A stretch of DNA of 64,000 nt from Tous-C4FEB sp044356555 (GCA_044356555.1 JBIKWB010000019.1:37978-101977), one strand, 5' to 3'. Numbered from the stretch's first letter, positions 9,601 to 17,910 are shown. The notes: generated by a model not told the origin, from the sequence alone. Made by a program: numbers and translations.

Positions 9601-9814
9601 GAAAGATTCTTGGCTCAGCAAGGCCAGCATCGCCCGCGAGTTCACCGGGAAAAACTGGCTCGGTGGCACCACCGTGCGCGTCGGCGTGAACAACGTCTTC
9701 AACGCCGAACCGCCCTTCGGCCTCGGCGCCGCGTCCGATACCGACGGCTACCTCCGCGGCTTCGGCGACCCACGCGGCCGCGCCTACTACCTCGAAGTGA
9801 GCCGGAAGTTTTAA
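6677..9814 (+). CDS. TonB-dependent outer-membrane receptor
   Basis: 1045 residues. A signal peptide (ending near ALSAQ) and short spacer are followed by a plug domain (FNVTGTFLKRLE as the TonB-box-like segment, then VSLRGLGSGNTLVLLNGRRL, IERIEVLRDGASAIYGTDA). The remainder is a large 22-strand-type barrel ending in aromatic YYLEVSRKF, as outer-membrane proteins do. It starts inside the capA stop codon (ATGA) and is followed 19 bp later by the N-formylglutamate amidohydrolase-like gene, so the set behaves as one operon. The substrate is unknown; the neighbours suggest peptides or acyl-glutamate compounds. Confidence 0.93.
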   Translation: MKSIRPPTLLTLITCGLLPAALSAQSPTAPAAAPAAATVKLETFNVTGTFLKRLEQEKALPVTIVNEADLKARGVATPAELFASIPQAGRVPISESQASGADARGDIATVSLRGLGSGNTLVLLNGRRLAPHPISMPEGSLGVPSMATNINTLPAAAIERIEVLRDGASAIYGTDATAGVVNVILKRNYDGLSLATRFLTTEQGGGSELNASLSGGFAFNGGRTTLVMNYDFFDRQEIRSSQRDFSRSADFRTRAPAPWNGSTADNTVDLRSDRGFFGRYQRGTVTAANTVTGSRPAIFDANQIAANGTFYFVPTSPTATTRVLQAAEPNRALTSPVGNYYLNVNDFRYLLPASRRHNLYTSLDHRFNDRLQLFSDFTFYRADSHNQREASRIDSTADNNIFVSADNPYNPFGSRFWSPTGAPNSDGTARLTGAASPVVLTRVTLPEFRPRQIDVRSENYRALAGLRGTFFDTWNWETAAVYSRAETVDLESNAIKESQLRDAAQRTDATALNPFMTTFAVTNGVLTTNGQPFVNPESVVAPLRGTFYRRGETTLGSWDFRVNGTLFDRLPAGPLGLAAGTEYRRETYIDFRDAESGRVSAADTQRLGLQTRLIGDNNYIQVSPSDNTDAKRNLSAVFAEVAVPLYRDRAGALLQSAEFSSAVRFERYSDFGNTTKPKFGLSARLIDWVMLRGSYNEAFRAPNLAVLFGGNVQRSITGINDAYRFSVTNASDDGTTGRRISLRAGNKALKPEEAKTTTFGFVIEPPALKGFSIGFDVWQIRQTDAITRLDAADIIVQDTALLLAANRAQVGGPIGNVNLTTAGSPNLIRNAVTAADTAAFAAYNATRPRDQQRAAIGSVQSISESYLNAARRNLAGFDFLVGYRTPKTSLGTLRATVEAAYLRQFEEQLAANGPFTDYGWRDGNTRWKGTAGLQWKRDDWTATWVSDYTGRTQDSFLRTTVAASPDISANGFLIVKDSWLSKASIAREFTGKNWLGGTTVRVGVNNVFNAEPPFGLGAASDTDGYLRGFGDPRGRAYYLEVSRKF

Positions 9815-9833
9815 ACCTCCGCGCTCCCGTCGC

Positions 9834-10721
9834 ATGGCCTCGCCCGATCCCGTGCCGCCCTTCGTCCTGCACCCACCGGTCGGCGACGAAGCTCCGGTCC
9901 TGTTCGATTCTCCTCACAGCGGTTTCGACTGGCCGGCGGATTTCCAACCGGCCGCGCCGCGGGACGCGATCCTCACGACGTGCGACCGCTTCGTCGACGA
10001 ACTCTGGGCCGATGTTCCGGCCGCCGGCGGTACGTTGCTCGCGGCCACCTTTCCCCGCGCTTATATCGATACCAACCGCGCGGAGCAGGATCTCGACCCA
10101 GCCGTCCTCGCCACGCCTTGGCCCCAGCCGTTGTCCCCCAGTGACTACAGCCGCCGCGGCATGGGCCTCATCCGCCGTCTCGCGCTGCCCGGCGTGCCCA
10201 TGGAAACCGCCCCGCTTTCCGTCGCTGCCGTCGAACATCGCCTCACCGCCTATTATCGGCCCTACCGCGGTGCGCTCGTTGCCGCGCTCGACGGGTTGCA
10301 TCGGCGCCACGGCATCGTCTACCACCTCAACTGCCACTCGATGAAATCGCGCGGCACCGCGATGAACATCGACGCCGACCAACTCCGCCCCGACATCGTC
10401 GTGAGCGACCGCCTAGGCACCACGGCCGCCCCGCTGGCGACGCAGTGGCTCGTCGCCCGTTTCCGCGCGGCCGGTTTCAGCGTCAAAATCAACGAACCCT
10501 ACCGCGGCGGCGACCTCATCGCCGCCACCGGCGCTCCGACCTGGGGCCGGCACAGCATCCAGATCGAAATCAACCGGGCGCTCTACCTCGACGAATCCAC
10601 TTACGCCCGGCGGCCGGACTTCGCGGCCGTGCGCGCGCGACTCGGAGCCGTCGCCAGCGATTTCTGCGCGTTCACCCGGACTCTCACCGGGCCGGCCCAC
10701 GCCACGGCACCCGTCGCATGA
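9834..10721 (+). CDS. N-formylglutamate amidohydrolase (HutG/FGase) family protein
   Basis: 295 residues. FGase family features are present: VLFDSPHSGFDWP near the N-terminus, AYIDTNRAEQDLDP, and HLNCHSMKS in the centre. Characterised members hydrolyse N-formyl-L-glutamate to formate and glutamate in histidine breakdown. No other hut genes are nearby; instead the stop codon overlaps the AbgT transporter start (ATGA). A related N-acyl-glutamate amidase activity on the transported substrate is a reasonable inference. No signal peptide is seen, so it acts in the cytoplasm. Confidence 0.85.
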   Translation: MASPDPVPPFVLHPPVGDEAPVLFDSPHSGFDWPADFQPAAPRDAILTTCDRFVDELWADVPAAGGTLLAATFPRAYIDTNRAEQDLDPAVLATPWPQPLSPSDYSRRGMGLIRRLALPGVPMETAPLSVAAVEHRLTAYYRPYRGALVAALDGLHRRHGIVYHLNCHSMKSRGTAMNIDADQLRPDIVVSDRLGTTAAPLATQWLVARFRAAGFSVKINEPYRGGDLIAATGAPTWGRHSIQIEINRALYLDESTYARRPDFAAVRARLGAVASDFCAFTRTLTGPAHATAPVA

Positions 10722-12247
10722 CTGCTCCCGCGCCGCCGCCCTGGTTGCAGCGCGTGCTCAACCGTATCGAGCGCATCGGCAACGCCCTCCCGCATCCGGC
10801 CTCGCTCTTCGTTATTTTGAGCGTGCTCGTGGTCCTTGCCTCGTGGGTCTGCCACCAATTCGGCCTCTCCGTCGCCAATCCCCTCACGCAGAAAGTCGTC
10901 ACCGTCACCAACCTGCTCTCCGTCGAGGGACTGCAACGCCTGATTCTCGGCCTGCTGCCCAACTTCATCAACTTCGCCGCCCTCGGCTCCGTCTTGGTCT
11001 GTCTGCTCGGTCTCTCCATCGCCGAACACAGCGGCCTGCTCGGGGCGGTACTCCGACTGATCGTGCACGCCACGCCGCCCCGGCTGTTGACGTTGATCAT
11101 CGTCTTCGCCGGCACGATGTCGCACACCGCCGGCGACATCGGCTACGTGCTGCTGCTCCCGATGAGCGCCGCGCTCTTCCTCACCGTCGGTCGCCACCCG
11201 ATCGCCGGCATCGCCGCCGCGTTTTCCGGCGTCTCCGGCGGTTTCGCCGCCAACCTGCTCCTCTCGCCCACCGATGTGATCATCGCCGGCCTCACCCAAG
11301 AGGCCGCCCGCCTGATCAATCCCGCCTACGTGGTCACGCCGATGGCCAACTATTTTTTCCTCGGAGCCTCCGTTTTCCTGATCACCGCCGTCGCCACCGT
11401 CGTCACCGAGCGCATCGTCGAGCCCCGCCTCGGACGTTACACCGGCACGGTCTTGCCCGAACCCCTCGTCCCGCTCTCACCCGCCGAACACCGGGGTCTG
11501 TTTTGGGCCGCCGCCGCTCTACTCGCGCTCGTGGCGGTGGTGGTGGCCGGTTTGCTGCCGAGCGGCGGTTTCCTCCAAGACCCCGCCAAGCCCGGCTTCG
11601 TCGGTTCCTACTTCGTGCGGGGGCTGGTATTTTTCATCTTCCTCGTCGGCCTCGTCCCCGGCCTCGCCTACGGTTTCGCGGCGGGCACGATCCGCTCCGA
11701 CCGCGACATTTATCAGGGCATGCAGAAAAACATGGAGGTCATAGCCGGCTACCTCGTCGTCATTTTCTTCATCGCCCAATTCGTGAATCTCTTCAACTGG
11801 ACTAACCTTGGCGTGATCCTCGCAGTCAACGGCGCCGACTTGCTCCGCGGTTTCCACTTGGGCCCGATCCCGCTGCTGCTCGGCCTCGTGCTGCTCACCT
11901 CCAGCATCGATCTCATGATCGGCTCCGCCGCCGGCAAATGGGCCCTGCTCGCCCCGATCTTCGTTCCCATGTTCATGCTGCTCGGCTACTCGCCCGAGCT
12001 CACCCAAGCCGCCTACCGCATCGGCGATAGCTGCACCAACATCATCACGCCGCTCATGTCGAATTTCGCGTTGGTCCTGATGTTCGTGCAACGCTACGAA
12101 CCACGCGCCGGCATCGGCACGATGACCGCAACGATGCTGCCCTACTCGGTCTGCTTTCTCATCTCGTGGTCGCTCCTCTTGGTGACGTGGGTCCTCCTCG
12201 GCTGGCCCGTCGGCCCCGGTGCCCCGCTGTTTTTGCCGACGCCGTAA
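10718..12247 (+). CDS. abgT: AbgT family transporter (p-aminobenzoyl-glutamate type)
   Basis: 509 residues. The longer open frame is cut back to ATG 10718, which forms an ATGA overlap with the preceding stop and starts at the family's own N-terminus (WLQRVLNRIERIGNALPHP). About a dozen hydrophobic helices can be traced, with AbgT landmarks such as GTMSHTAGDIGYVLLLP, SGVSGGFAANLLLSPTDV and GDSCTNIITPL. E. coli AbgT imports p-aminobenzoyl-glutamate; some homologues export sulfonamides. Coupling to an FGase-like amidase fits uptake then cleavage of a glutamate conjugate. Confidence 0.9.
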   Translation: MTAPAPPPWLQRVLNRIERIGNALPHPASLFVILSVLVVLASWVCHQFGLSVANPLTQKVVTVTNLLSVEGLQRLILGLLPNFINFAALGSVLVCLLGLSIAEHSGLLGAVLRLIVHATPPRLLTLIIVFAGTMSHTAGDIGYVLLLPMSAALFLTVGRHPIAGIAAAFSGVSGGFAANLLLSPTDVIIAGLTQEAARLINPAYVVTPMANYFFLGASVFLITAVATVVTERIVEPRLGRYTGTVLPEPLVPLSPAEHRGLFWAAAALLALVAVVVAGLLPSGGFLQDPAKPGFVGSYFVRGLVFFIFLVGLVPGLAYGFAAGTIRSDRDIYQGMQKNMEVIAGYLVVIFFIAQFVNLFNWTNLGVILAVNGADLLRGFHLGPIPLLLGLVLLTSSIDLMIGSAAGKWALLAPIFVPMFMLLGYSPELTQAAYRIGDSCTNIITPLMSNFALVLMFVQRYEPRAGIGTMTATMLPYSVCFLISWSLLLVTWVLLGWPVGPGAPLFLPTP

Positions 12248-12313
12248 GCGCAGGCGACTTTTCCCGTCGGGCTTTTTCTTGGCACGAACGCGACCCGCTG
12301 TTGTCGTCCCGCC

Positions 12314-13066
12314 ATGTTCACCATCATCGGCGGCGACGGCAAAGAATACGGTCCGGCTACGGCGGAACAGCTGCGTAGCTGGATCAACGCCGGTCGCGCC
12401 AATCTCGAGACCAAGGCCAAACTCGCCGGCGAAGCGGAGTTCCGCCGCCTCGGCGACTTCCCCGAGTTCGGCGGTCCCGCTACCCCCGCCGAACCCCCGC
12501 CGCTCACGGGTAACTTCGATCCCGCCCCCGCCTCCGCGCCGACCGCAGGGACCGCCGTCGCCGCGGTCGAACTCACGCCCGCCGACCGCCTCACCCGCCT
12601 CTTTGCCGTGTTGATTGATAACGTCATCTTGGCCCTCTGCGTCTTGCCCGGTGCCGTCTTGCTGGGCAGTGCGTTTTTCCAAATCGTCATCGACGCCAGT
12701 CGCGGTATCCAACCCGACTTTACCGACATCGAACCCGGTCGCCTTTTGCTCGGCGCAGCGTTGATCGGACTCGGCGCATTTTCTCTCTTAATCGTCCAAA
12801 TTGTCATGCTTTCGATGCGTGGCCAAACGATCGGCAAACGCCTGCTCGGCATCCGCATCGTGCGCTTTGGCGACGGGAGTAATCCGGGTTTCGTTCGCGC
12901 TTGGCTTTTGCGTTCCGTGGGCGTCGGACTTATCGGGACGCTCACTGCCCTCATACTTCCGATGTTGGGCAATTTGTTCTCGATCGTGAACTACGGCCTC
13001 ATCTTTCGCGCCGACCGCCGCTGCCTGCACGACCTCATCGCCGACACCAAAGTGGTGAAGGCCTGA
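12314..13066 (+). CDS. GYF_2 plus RDD domain membrane protein
   Basis: 250 residues. Residues 1-50 form a GYF_2 domain (GGDGKEYGPATAEQLRSWI), then a Pro/Ala linker, then an RDD domain from about residue 95 with conserved DRLTRLFAVLIDN, GQTIGKRLLGIRIV and RRCLHDLIADT. Three or four membrane helices are predicted. RDD proteins are linked to ion exchange or transport of unknown substrates in a few cases; most, as here, have no assigned role. It stands alone and converges with the hydroxyacid dehydrogenase gene. Confidence 0.85.
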   Translation: MFTIIGGDGKEYGPATAEQLRSWINAGRANLETKAKLAGEAEFRRLGDFPEFGGPATPAEPPPLTGNFDPAPASAPTAGTAVAAVELTPADRLTRLFAVLIDNVILALCVLPGAVLLGSAFFQIVIDASRGIQPDFTDIEPGRLLLGAALIGLGAFSLLIVQIVMLSMRGQTIGKRLLGIRIVRFGDGSNPGFVRAWLLRSVGVGLIGTLTALILPMLGNLFSIVNYGLIFRADRRCLHDLIADTKVVKA

Positions 13067-13084
13067 GCCGCCGCGCATCGGCGC

Positions 13085-14056
13085 TTAAACCACCCGGTCG
13101 GTCATCGTCCCGCCGTTTTCAAACGCCGCGAGATTCGCGAGGAAGTGCCGCACGATCGTCTCGTCCTGATCGTGCCGGCCACCCGCAGTGTGTGGCGTGA
13201 TGTAACAGTTGGGCGTCGTCCACAGCTCGTGCTCCGGCGGGAGCGGCTCGGGCTCCGTCACATCGAGGTAGGCCGAAGCGATCTTCCCCGTGCGCAACGC
13301 CTCGGCGAGCGCGGGCTGATCCACCGTGCTACCACGACCGACGTTGTAGAATTTCGCGGTCGGCTTGCAGCACGCGAGACGGCGGGAATTGACGTATAGG
13401 TTGGTCGCCGGATTCGCCGGCAGGATGTTCACGATGTGATCGGCCAGCGGCAGCACGCGCGTGAGCTCGGTCTCGGCCACGACCCGCACGCTCGTCTCGC
13501 TGCGCGCCTGGCGGCGGAGCGCGTAAAACGTCATCCCAAAGGGCGCGAGCAACTCGGTCAGCCGCCGACCGATCGCCCCGTAGCCAAGCAGTAAAACCGT
13601 CTGCCCGGTGAGCAGACGCGAGTGGTAGCGCCGCTCTTCATAATGCCACGAGCGGTCCGTGAGCTGATCCCGGTGTGACGGCAAAATCTGGCGGCCAAAT
13701 GCGAGCATCATCGCCATGACGTGTTGCGCGCAGGGATCGGCAAAGACCCCCGAGGCATTCGTAAACGCGGCGCCCCGGGCGCGAAATTCCTCCAGAAATT
13801 CCGGCGTGTCGTAGCGCGTGTAACCTGCCGTCGAGACCTCGACCCACTTCAGGCGCGACTGCCGCAGGCAATCCGTCGGGTCAGGCTGGCCAAAGGCGAT
13901 GTCCGCCTCCGCCAACGCCGGGTCGGGCTCGCCCGCCGCGAGCACCGAGGTGCTGGTCGTCGCCGCCGTGATGAGCCGGTGGGCGCGGGTGCCGTCGTGC
14001 AGCAGTTGGGTCGCGGCGGGGTTAAATTTTCCGTTGGTCCAGATTGTTAGGCTCAT
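13085..14056 (-). CDS. D-2-hydroxyacid dehydrogenase, cytoplasmic
   Basis: 323 residues. The Rossmann NAD-binding loop is LLLGYGAIGRRL. The catalytic pattern is Arg in YNVGRGSTVDQ, Glu in DVTEPEPLPPEH and His in YITPHTAGG. The substrate (glycerate, lactate, phosphoglycerate or other 2-keto acid) cannot be told. No signal peptide, in contrast to the paralogue at 32545. It lies 15 bp after the apt gene on the same strand and is likely cotranscribed with it. Confidence 0.88.
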   Translation of the reverse strand: MSLTIWTNGKFNPAATQLLHDGTRAHRLITAATTSTSVLAAGEPDPALAEADIAFGQPDPTDCLRQSRLKWVEVSTAGYTRYDTPEFLEEFRARGAAFTNASGVFADPCAQHVMAMMLAFGRQILPSHRDQLTDRSWHYEERRYHSRLLTGQTVLLLGYGAIGRRLTELLAPFGMTFYALRRQARSETSVRVVAETELTRVLPLADHIVNILPANPATNLYVNSRRLACCKPTAKFYNVGRGSTVDQPALAEALRTGKIASAYLDVTEPEPLPPEHELWTTPNCYITPHTAGGRHDQDETIVRHFLANLAAFENGGTMTDRVV

Positions 14057-14071
14057 GAAAAAATCGGTCGG

Positions 14072-14623
14072 TCACTCGGTCTCGTTGAACTCGCAGAGCG
14101 TGTGCACGTTCAGCCCGGCGGCGCGCAGCTTCGCGGAACCGCCCAGCTCTGGCAGATCGATGATGCCCGCCACGCCCACGACTTCGCCGCCCAGCCGGCG
14201 GAAAAGCTCCGTCGCCGCCAGCAACGTGCCGCCGGTCGCGATCAGATCGTCCAAGATCAAAATACGGTCTCCCGCCTTGCACGCATCGGCGTGGATCTCG
14301 ACCGTCGCCGTGCCGTATTCGAGGGCGTAATCGGCCGAGATCGTTTTGTGCGGGAGTTTGCCCTTTTTGCGCACGAGCACGAACGGCTTGTGCAACTGGT
14401 AGGCCAGCGCGCCGCCCACAATGAAACCGCGCGCGTCCACCGCCGCGATCAGATCGATCCGCTGCTGCGTGCAATCGATCGCGAAGGCCTCCACCATCAC
14501 GCGGAACGCCTCGGGATCATGAAAGAGCGTGGTCACATCGCGAAAGTTGATGCCGTCCTTGGGCCAGCCCCGGATGGTGCGGACGCGGGCTTTGAGAAAA
14601 TCGGAGAGCGTGAGCTTAGTCAT
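14072..14623 (-). CDS. apt: Adenine phosphoribosyltransferase
   Basis: 183 residues, the normal length. It shows the type I PRTase PRPP-binding motif ILILDDLIATGGTLLAA and the Apt-specific segments GWPKDGINFRDVTTL and AVDARGFIVGGALAYQL. It salvages adenine to AMP with PRPP. The start ATG at 14623 gives the family N-terminus. The next gene on this strand is a 2-hydroxyacid dehydrogenase. Confidence 0.94.
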   Translation of the reverse strand: MTKLTLSDFLKARVRTIRGWPKDGINFRDVTTLFHDPEAFRVMVEAFAIDCTQQRIDLIAAVDARGFIVGGALAYQLHKPFVLVRKKGKLPHKTISADYALEYGTATVEIHADACKAGDRILILDDLIATGGTLLAATELFRRLGGEVVGVAGIIDLPELGGSAKLRAAGLNVHTLCEFNETE

Positions 14624-14706
14624 GAGACGGAAAGATTGCGCCTTTGAGACCGCCGCGTTGCGAGCAAAGAAACGAGGGTTCCGCCGCGCCCACCGTGCCG
14701 CGTCGC

Positions 14707-16074
14707 TTAGGCCGATTCTTCACCGAGATTTTCGGCCGCCGCGAGCAGGGCCCGGCGCGGGCCGATCCGACCCTGTAAATCCGTCAACAGCTCGGTGTGT
14801 TCGCGCGCCTCCCCATCATCCACGTGGACCAAGCCCTCGGCAAACGGCGGCACCCGGTCGCCCGCATCCGCCCACCGCGGCCACGCCGTGCCGACCCAGG
14901 CCGGGTGGTTCATCGCCCGTTCGAACGCCGCCCGACCCCGGGCCAGCATCCGCTCCACCGTCGTCTGACCGACCGGTTCACCGGCCCGGCCCGGCCCGGT
15001 AAACGCCCCGCCCGTCCAGCCAAATTCACCCGCCAACACCGGCATACCCTGCGCCTCGTGGCTGGCCTCGATCCGTTCCCAAAGCGTTTCCCGCATCTCG
15101 TTCACCGAGACCACGTCGACGTGCGGCGCGGCGCACTCGGCCAAAATCGCCGCTCCCGGCCCTCCGTCGAACCGGCAGCCCAACACCAGGTGGTTAGGAT
15201 CGTGCCGCCGGATCGCCGCCGCCGTGACCGAAAAATACCGGCGCGCAAATTCCCGCGCGAACCGTTCCTGATCCCGCCGGTAACCCGGGCTGACCAACGC
15301 CACCTCGGCCCGCGTGAGTTGCCGCAACGCCTCTTTGTTGGGCAACTCGGCATCCCACGCGCGGGCCAGCGTCGAGAGTTCCCCGCTATGCGCCGCGAGG
15401 GTGAACTCCCACGCCGCATGGTACGCCGGAAAACTCGGCTCCAGGCTCAGGCAAATCTGCAACAACGTCGGCCGCTCCACCCGCACCGTGCCCTCGGGAT
15501 CAAAGCCGTTTTCCCCGTCGGGCTGGGCCCAGTTCAAAGCATGGTCGGTAAAATAGCCGATCAGGTCCCGGCTGAGCGCCCGCCGCGCACACCGCTCCTC
15601 CGCGCGCCGATCGCACGCCTCCACCCAACGCGGATCAAACACATCCGGCACGCGCGCCCCCGCATCCCGGATCATCAGATCCGGTCGCACGCGGCCGAAA
15701 TCCAACAGCTCAAGATCCGCCATGCCGCGGTCGCAAAACTCCGGGCCCGTCCACGCGCCGAGCGTATTGCACCGCCAGGCGTGCAACCGCACCAGCACCG
15801 TCTCGACGAAGTCCTGCGGGGCGGCCGCCCCATACCGCGACTCCACCGCCGCCGCGTAAGGCCCGGGCGCCGCCGGCCGGCCACCCAACGCACCGGAGCG
15901 GTTCACGCCATTCACGCCGCGACTGAAAAACGCCCCGTCCCTCGGGTCGATCAACCACCACTGCCCCGCCCGCGTCTGCCCGACGCGAAAGTAGCCGGGG
16001 ATGCCCCGGACCGTCTCGGGTTTGAAATCCTGGAGAGTGATTTGCGGGGCCGTAACCTCGCGCGCTTGGGACAT
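14707..16074 (-). CDS. Glycoside-hydrolase-like TIM-barrel protein (agarase-type signature)
   Basis: About 455 residues from ATG 16074 (the frame runs up to ATG 16104). The N-terminal segment GQWWLIDPRDGAFFSRGVNG matches the start of agarase-like glycosidases. Later features are HLVLGCRFDGG, VDVVSVNEM and VLAGEFGWTG, where the Glu sits in the position of a catalytic residue. No signal peptide is visible, so it would act on imported oligosaccharides. It follows a LacI remnant on the same strand. The exact GH family is uncertain (GH50-like is a guess). Confidence 0.65.
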   Translation of the reverse strand: MSQAREVTAPQITLQDFKPETVRGIPGYFRVGQTRAGQWWLIDPRDGAFFSRGVNGVNRSGALGGRPAAPGPYAAAVESRYGAAAPQDFVETVLVRLHAWRCNTLGAWTGPEFCDRGMADLELLDFGRVRPDLMIRDAGARVPDVFDPRWVEACDRRAEERCARRALSRDLIGYFTDHALNWAQPDGENGFDPEGTVRVERPTLLQICLSLEPSFPAYHAAWEFTLAAHSGELSTLARAWDAELPNKEALRQLTRAEVALVSPGYRRDQERFAREFARRYFSVTAAAIRRHDPNHLVLGCRFDGGPGAAILAECAAPHVDVVSVNEMRETLWERIEASHEAQGMPVLAGEFGWTGGAFTGPGRAGEPVGQTTVERMLARGRAAFERAMNHPAWVGTAWPRWADAGDRVPPFAEGLVHVDDGEAREHTELLTDLQGRIGPRRALLAAAENLGEESA

Positions 16075-16125
16075 AAATGCGCACCTTGCCCCGCTCCGTT
16101 TCAAAAGAAAAGCGCGCAGTGCGCC

Positions 16126-16362
16126 TCAGCGCGCTTTCACCGCCGCGTGCCCCGGCCCGGGCGCGGTTTTTCCCGGCACCCAACGGCCCTCGATCAACAC
16201 CGTCTTCGGATTCTGCGGCCGACCGAATTCATTGGCGTGCAGTTGCTCGACCACCAGGTCCACCGCCGCCGCGCCCACCCGCTCGCCATTCTGGTCGATC
16301 CCCGCGCAGCCCGGCGCGGCCGCCGTGAGATCCAGATGCGCGACCCCAAAAACTCGGCTCGG
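16126..16362 (-). pseudogene. 3' remnant of a LacI-family transcriptional regulator
   Basis: The frame encodes only the last ~75 residues of a LacI-type effector domain: FGVAHLDLTAAAPGCAGIDQ, GAAAVDLVVEQLHANE and PKTVLIEGRWVPG, the standard C-terminal end of the family. The DNA-binding half and most of the sugar-binding domain are missing. Homology ends abruptly beside the cloverleaf repeat at 16406-16483. It lies just upstream of the glycosidase-like gene, its likely former target. Confidence 0.75.
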
Positions 16363-16405
16363 TGCCTCCCGTGGATGCAAGGGGTAATACCAACGTCACA
16401 TGAGA

Positions 16406-16483
16406 TTTAGACTTTTGTAGGCCGTCCGCTGGCGGACGCACCGAGCGCCTGCAAGCAGGCGGCCTACGACGGAAAGTCTAAAA
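16406..16483. repeat. Cloverleaf-like inverted repeat (REP/MITE-like)
   Basis: An outer stem (TTTAGACTTTTGTAGGCCG against CGGCCTAC...AAAGTCTAAA) encloses two perfect hairpins: GTCCGC-TG-GCGGAC at 16424-16437 and GCCTGC-AA-GCAGGC at 16447-16460. It sits at the break point of the LacI remnant. The shape matches small non-autonomous or REP-type elements. Confidence 0.65.
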
Positions 16484-16669
16484 ACCAAACGGCGCTGAGG
16501 TAATCGGTTGGCTTGAAAAAACCGAACTGCGGCGCGGTCCTCGTTGCGTTTCTTTCCCTTAATTTTTCTGCTGCTTTTAGTGCGGTGATCCGGGGCCGAC
16601 CCTTCACTCTCTCCATGAAATAATCGACCCGCCTGCCGGCAGCATCGTCGTGCGCTACTTGTTTTCTCC

Positions 16670-17446
16670 ATGAAACTACCCCTCCTCCGTTCTCGTTCTG
16701 CTGGCGCCGTGGTCGGCTTGGCCGCTGCGCTGATTTTGTCATGCGCGCCCTTGCGGGCCGCCCAAAGTTACCCCGAGCCTGCGGGTGCGGACCACGCCGG
16801 GTTTGTCCCCATCTTCGACGGCAAGACGCTGACGGATTGGGCTGCCGACCCGAAGTATTGGCGGATTGAGGACGGCATGCTCGTTGGCTTCGTCACTCCG
16901 GAGACGCTGCTCAAGGCGAACACGTTTGCGATTTGGCGAGGAGGGGCTCCCGCCGATTTTGAGCTGAAGGTCGAGTATCGTATCAGCGCCGCCGGTAACA
17001 GTGGTATCAACTACCGCAGCGTGGAGCTTCCGACGCCGGCGTTCGCGTTGAAAGGTTACCAATGCGATATCGACGGCGCCAGTCGCCACACGGGTAATAA
17101 CTACGAGGAGCGCGGCCGGACCTTTCTCGCGGTGCGCGGCCAGATCACCCGCGCTATGCCCGACGCGAAGCGCGCCATCATCGGCCGCCTCGGCGAGAAA
17201 GACGCCCTCGCGGCGTTGGTGAAGAAAGAGGATTGGAACCAGGTTCACCTGATCATCCGCGGTAACGTTTTCACGCACCTCGTGAACGGGCAGGTGATGA
17301 GCGTCGTCGTCGACGAAGATCCTGCCGCGCGCGGGGCCTCCGGCTTGATCGGGGTGCAGGTCCATGTCGGACCACCCATGAAGGTGGAGTATCGCAACTT
17401 CCTCTTAAAGACGCTTCCGGTCATTGGGCCGGCGCCGACCAAATAA
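16670..17446 (+). CDS. Secreted DUF1080 (3-keto-disaccharide hydrolase-like) protein
   Basis: 258 residues with a lipoprotein- or Sec-type signal (LAAALILSCAPLRAAQ; the Cys could be a lipobox). The DUF1080 concanavalin-like domain is clear: FVPIFDGKTLTDWAADPKYW, SAAGNSGINYRS, GYQCDIDGA and EYRNFLLKTL. The family is abundant in Verrucomicrobia and Planctomycetes, and some members hydrolyse 3-keto-disaccharides. It lies in a region of carbohydrate genes, several of which are truncated. Followed by direct repeat A. Confidence 0.88.
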   Translation: MKLPLLRSRSAGAVVGLAAALILSCAPLRAAQSYPEPAGADHAGFVPIFDGKTLTDWAADPKYWRIEDGMLVGFVTPETLLKANTFAIWRGGAPADFELKVEYRISAAGNSGINYRSVELPTPAFALKGYQCDIDGASRHTGNNYEERGRTFLAVRGQITRAMPDAKRAIIGRLGEKDALAALVKKEDWNQVHLIIRGNVFTHLVNGQVMSVVVDEDPAARGASGLIGVQVHVGPPMKVEYRNFLLKTLPVIGPAPTK

Positions 17447-17510
17447 TTGCTTTCGATTTCTTTTTGTTTTGGAAGCGCCCACCCGACTCCGGTTTCGTCG
17501 CCTTGACGGA

Positions 17511-17547
17511 AAACCCCTCCCGGATTCGATCCCCCTGAAAATCCAGT
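17511..17547. repeat. Direct repeat A (37 bp)
   Basis: This copy matches 21176-21212 at 36 of 37 positions. The two copies bracket the sulfatase remnant and the TonB receptor gene. A 15-base core (ATCCCCCTGAAAATC) also occurs at 29382-29396. Confidence 0.8.
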
Positions 17548-17571
17548 CCACTATCAATAACCGATTCCTCC

Positions 17572-17910
17572 TGGCGACTCGACGGCGTCGATCTCCTGTC
17601 CTACCTCACGGGCGAACAATCCGCGCATCCGCACCAAACCCTTTACTGGCGCTGCGGCCCGCAATGCGCCGCCTCCACGGCCGATCTGAAACTCGTCGTC
17701 GCCGAGGGCAGCAGCGGCCAGCCCGAACTCTACGACCTCGCCACCAACATCGGTGAATCCATGAACCTCGCCGCCGCCCAGCCCGCCAAGGTGAAGGAAC
17801 TCCAATCTCTCTGGGACAAATGGAGCGCCGAGCAAGCCGACCCCAGCACCCCCGACTCTCCCGCCGGCAAAGCTAAGAAAAACAACAAAAAGAAAAACTC
17901 CGCCAAGTAG
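17572..17910 (+). pseudogene. 3' remnant of a sulfatase gene
   Basis: The frame reads about 112 residues matching only the C-terminal end of formylglycine sulfatases: LDGVDLLSYLTGEQ, HQTLYWRCG, DLKLVVAEG, ELYDLATNIGESMNLAAAQP and KVKELQSLWDKW, then a Lys-rich tail. There is no start codon, signal peptide or catalytic Cys/Ser motif. The 5' end breaks off about 24 bp after direct repeat A. It lies 62 bp before a TonB receptor, so the former gene was probably part of a sulfated-polysaccharide locus. Confidence 0.8.

Noticed and set aside
11519..12712. Minus-strand frame over abgT and the RDD gene
   Set aside because: Spans two well-supported genes and has shadow composition.
14797..16410. Plus-strand frame of 537 codons opposite the glycosidase-like gene
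   Set aside because: Arg/Pro-rich composition, no domains, and it overlaps both the glycosidase-like gene and the LacI remnant.
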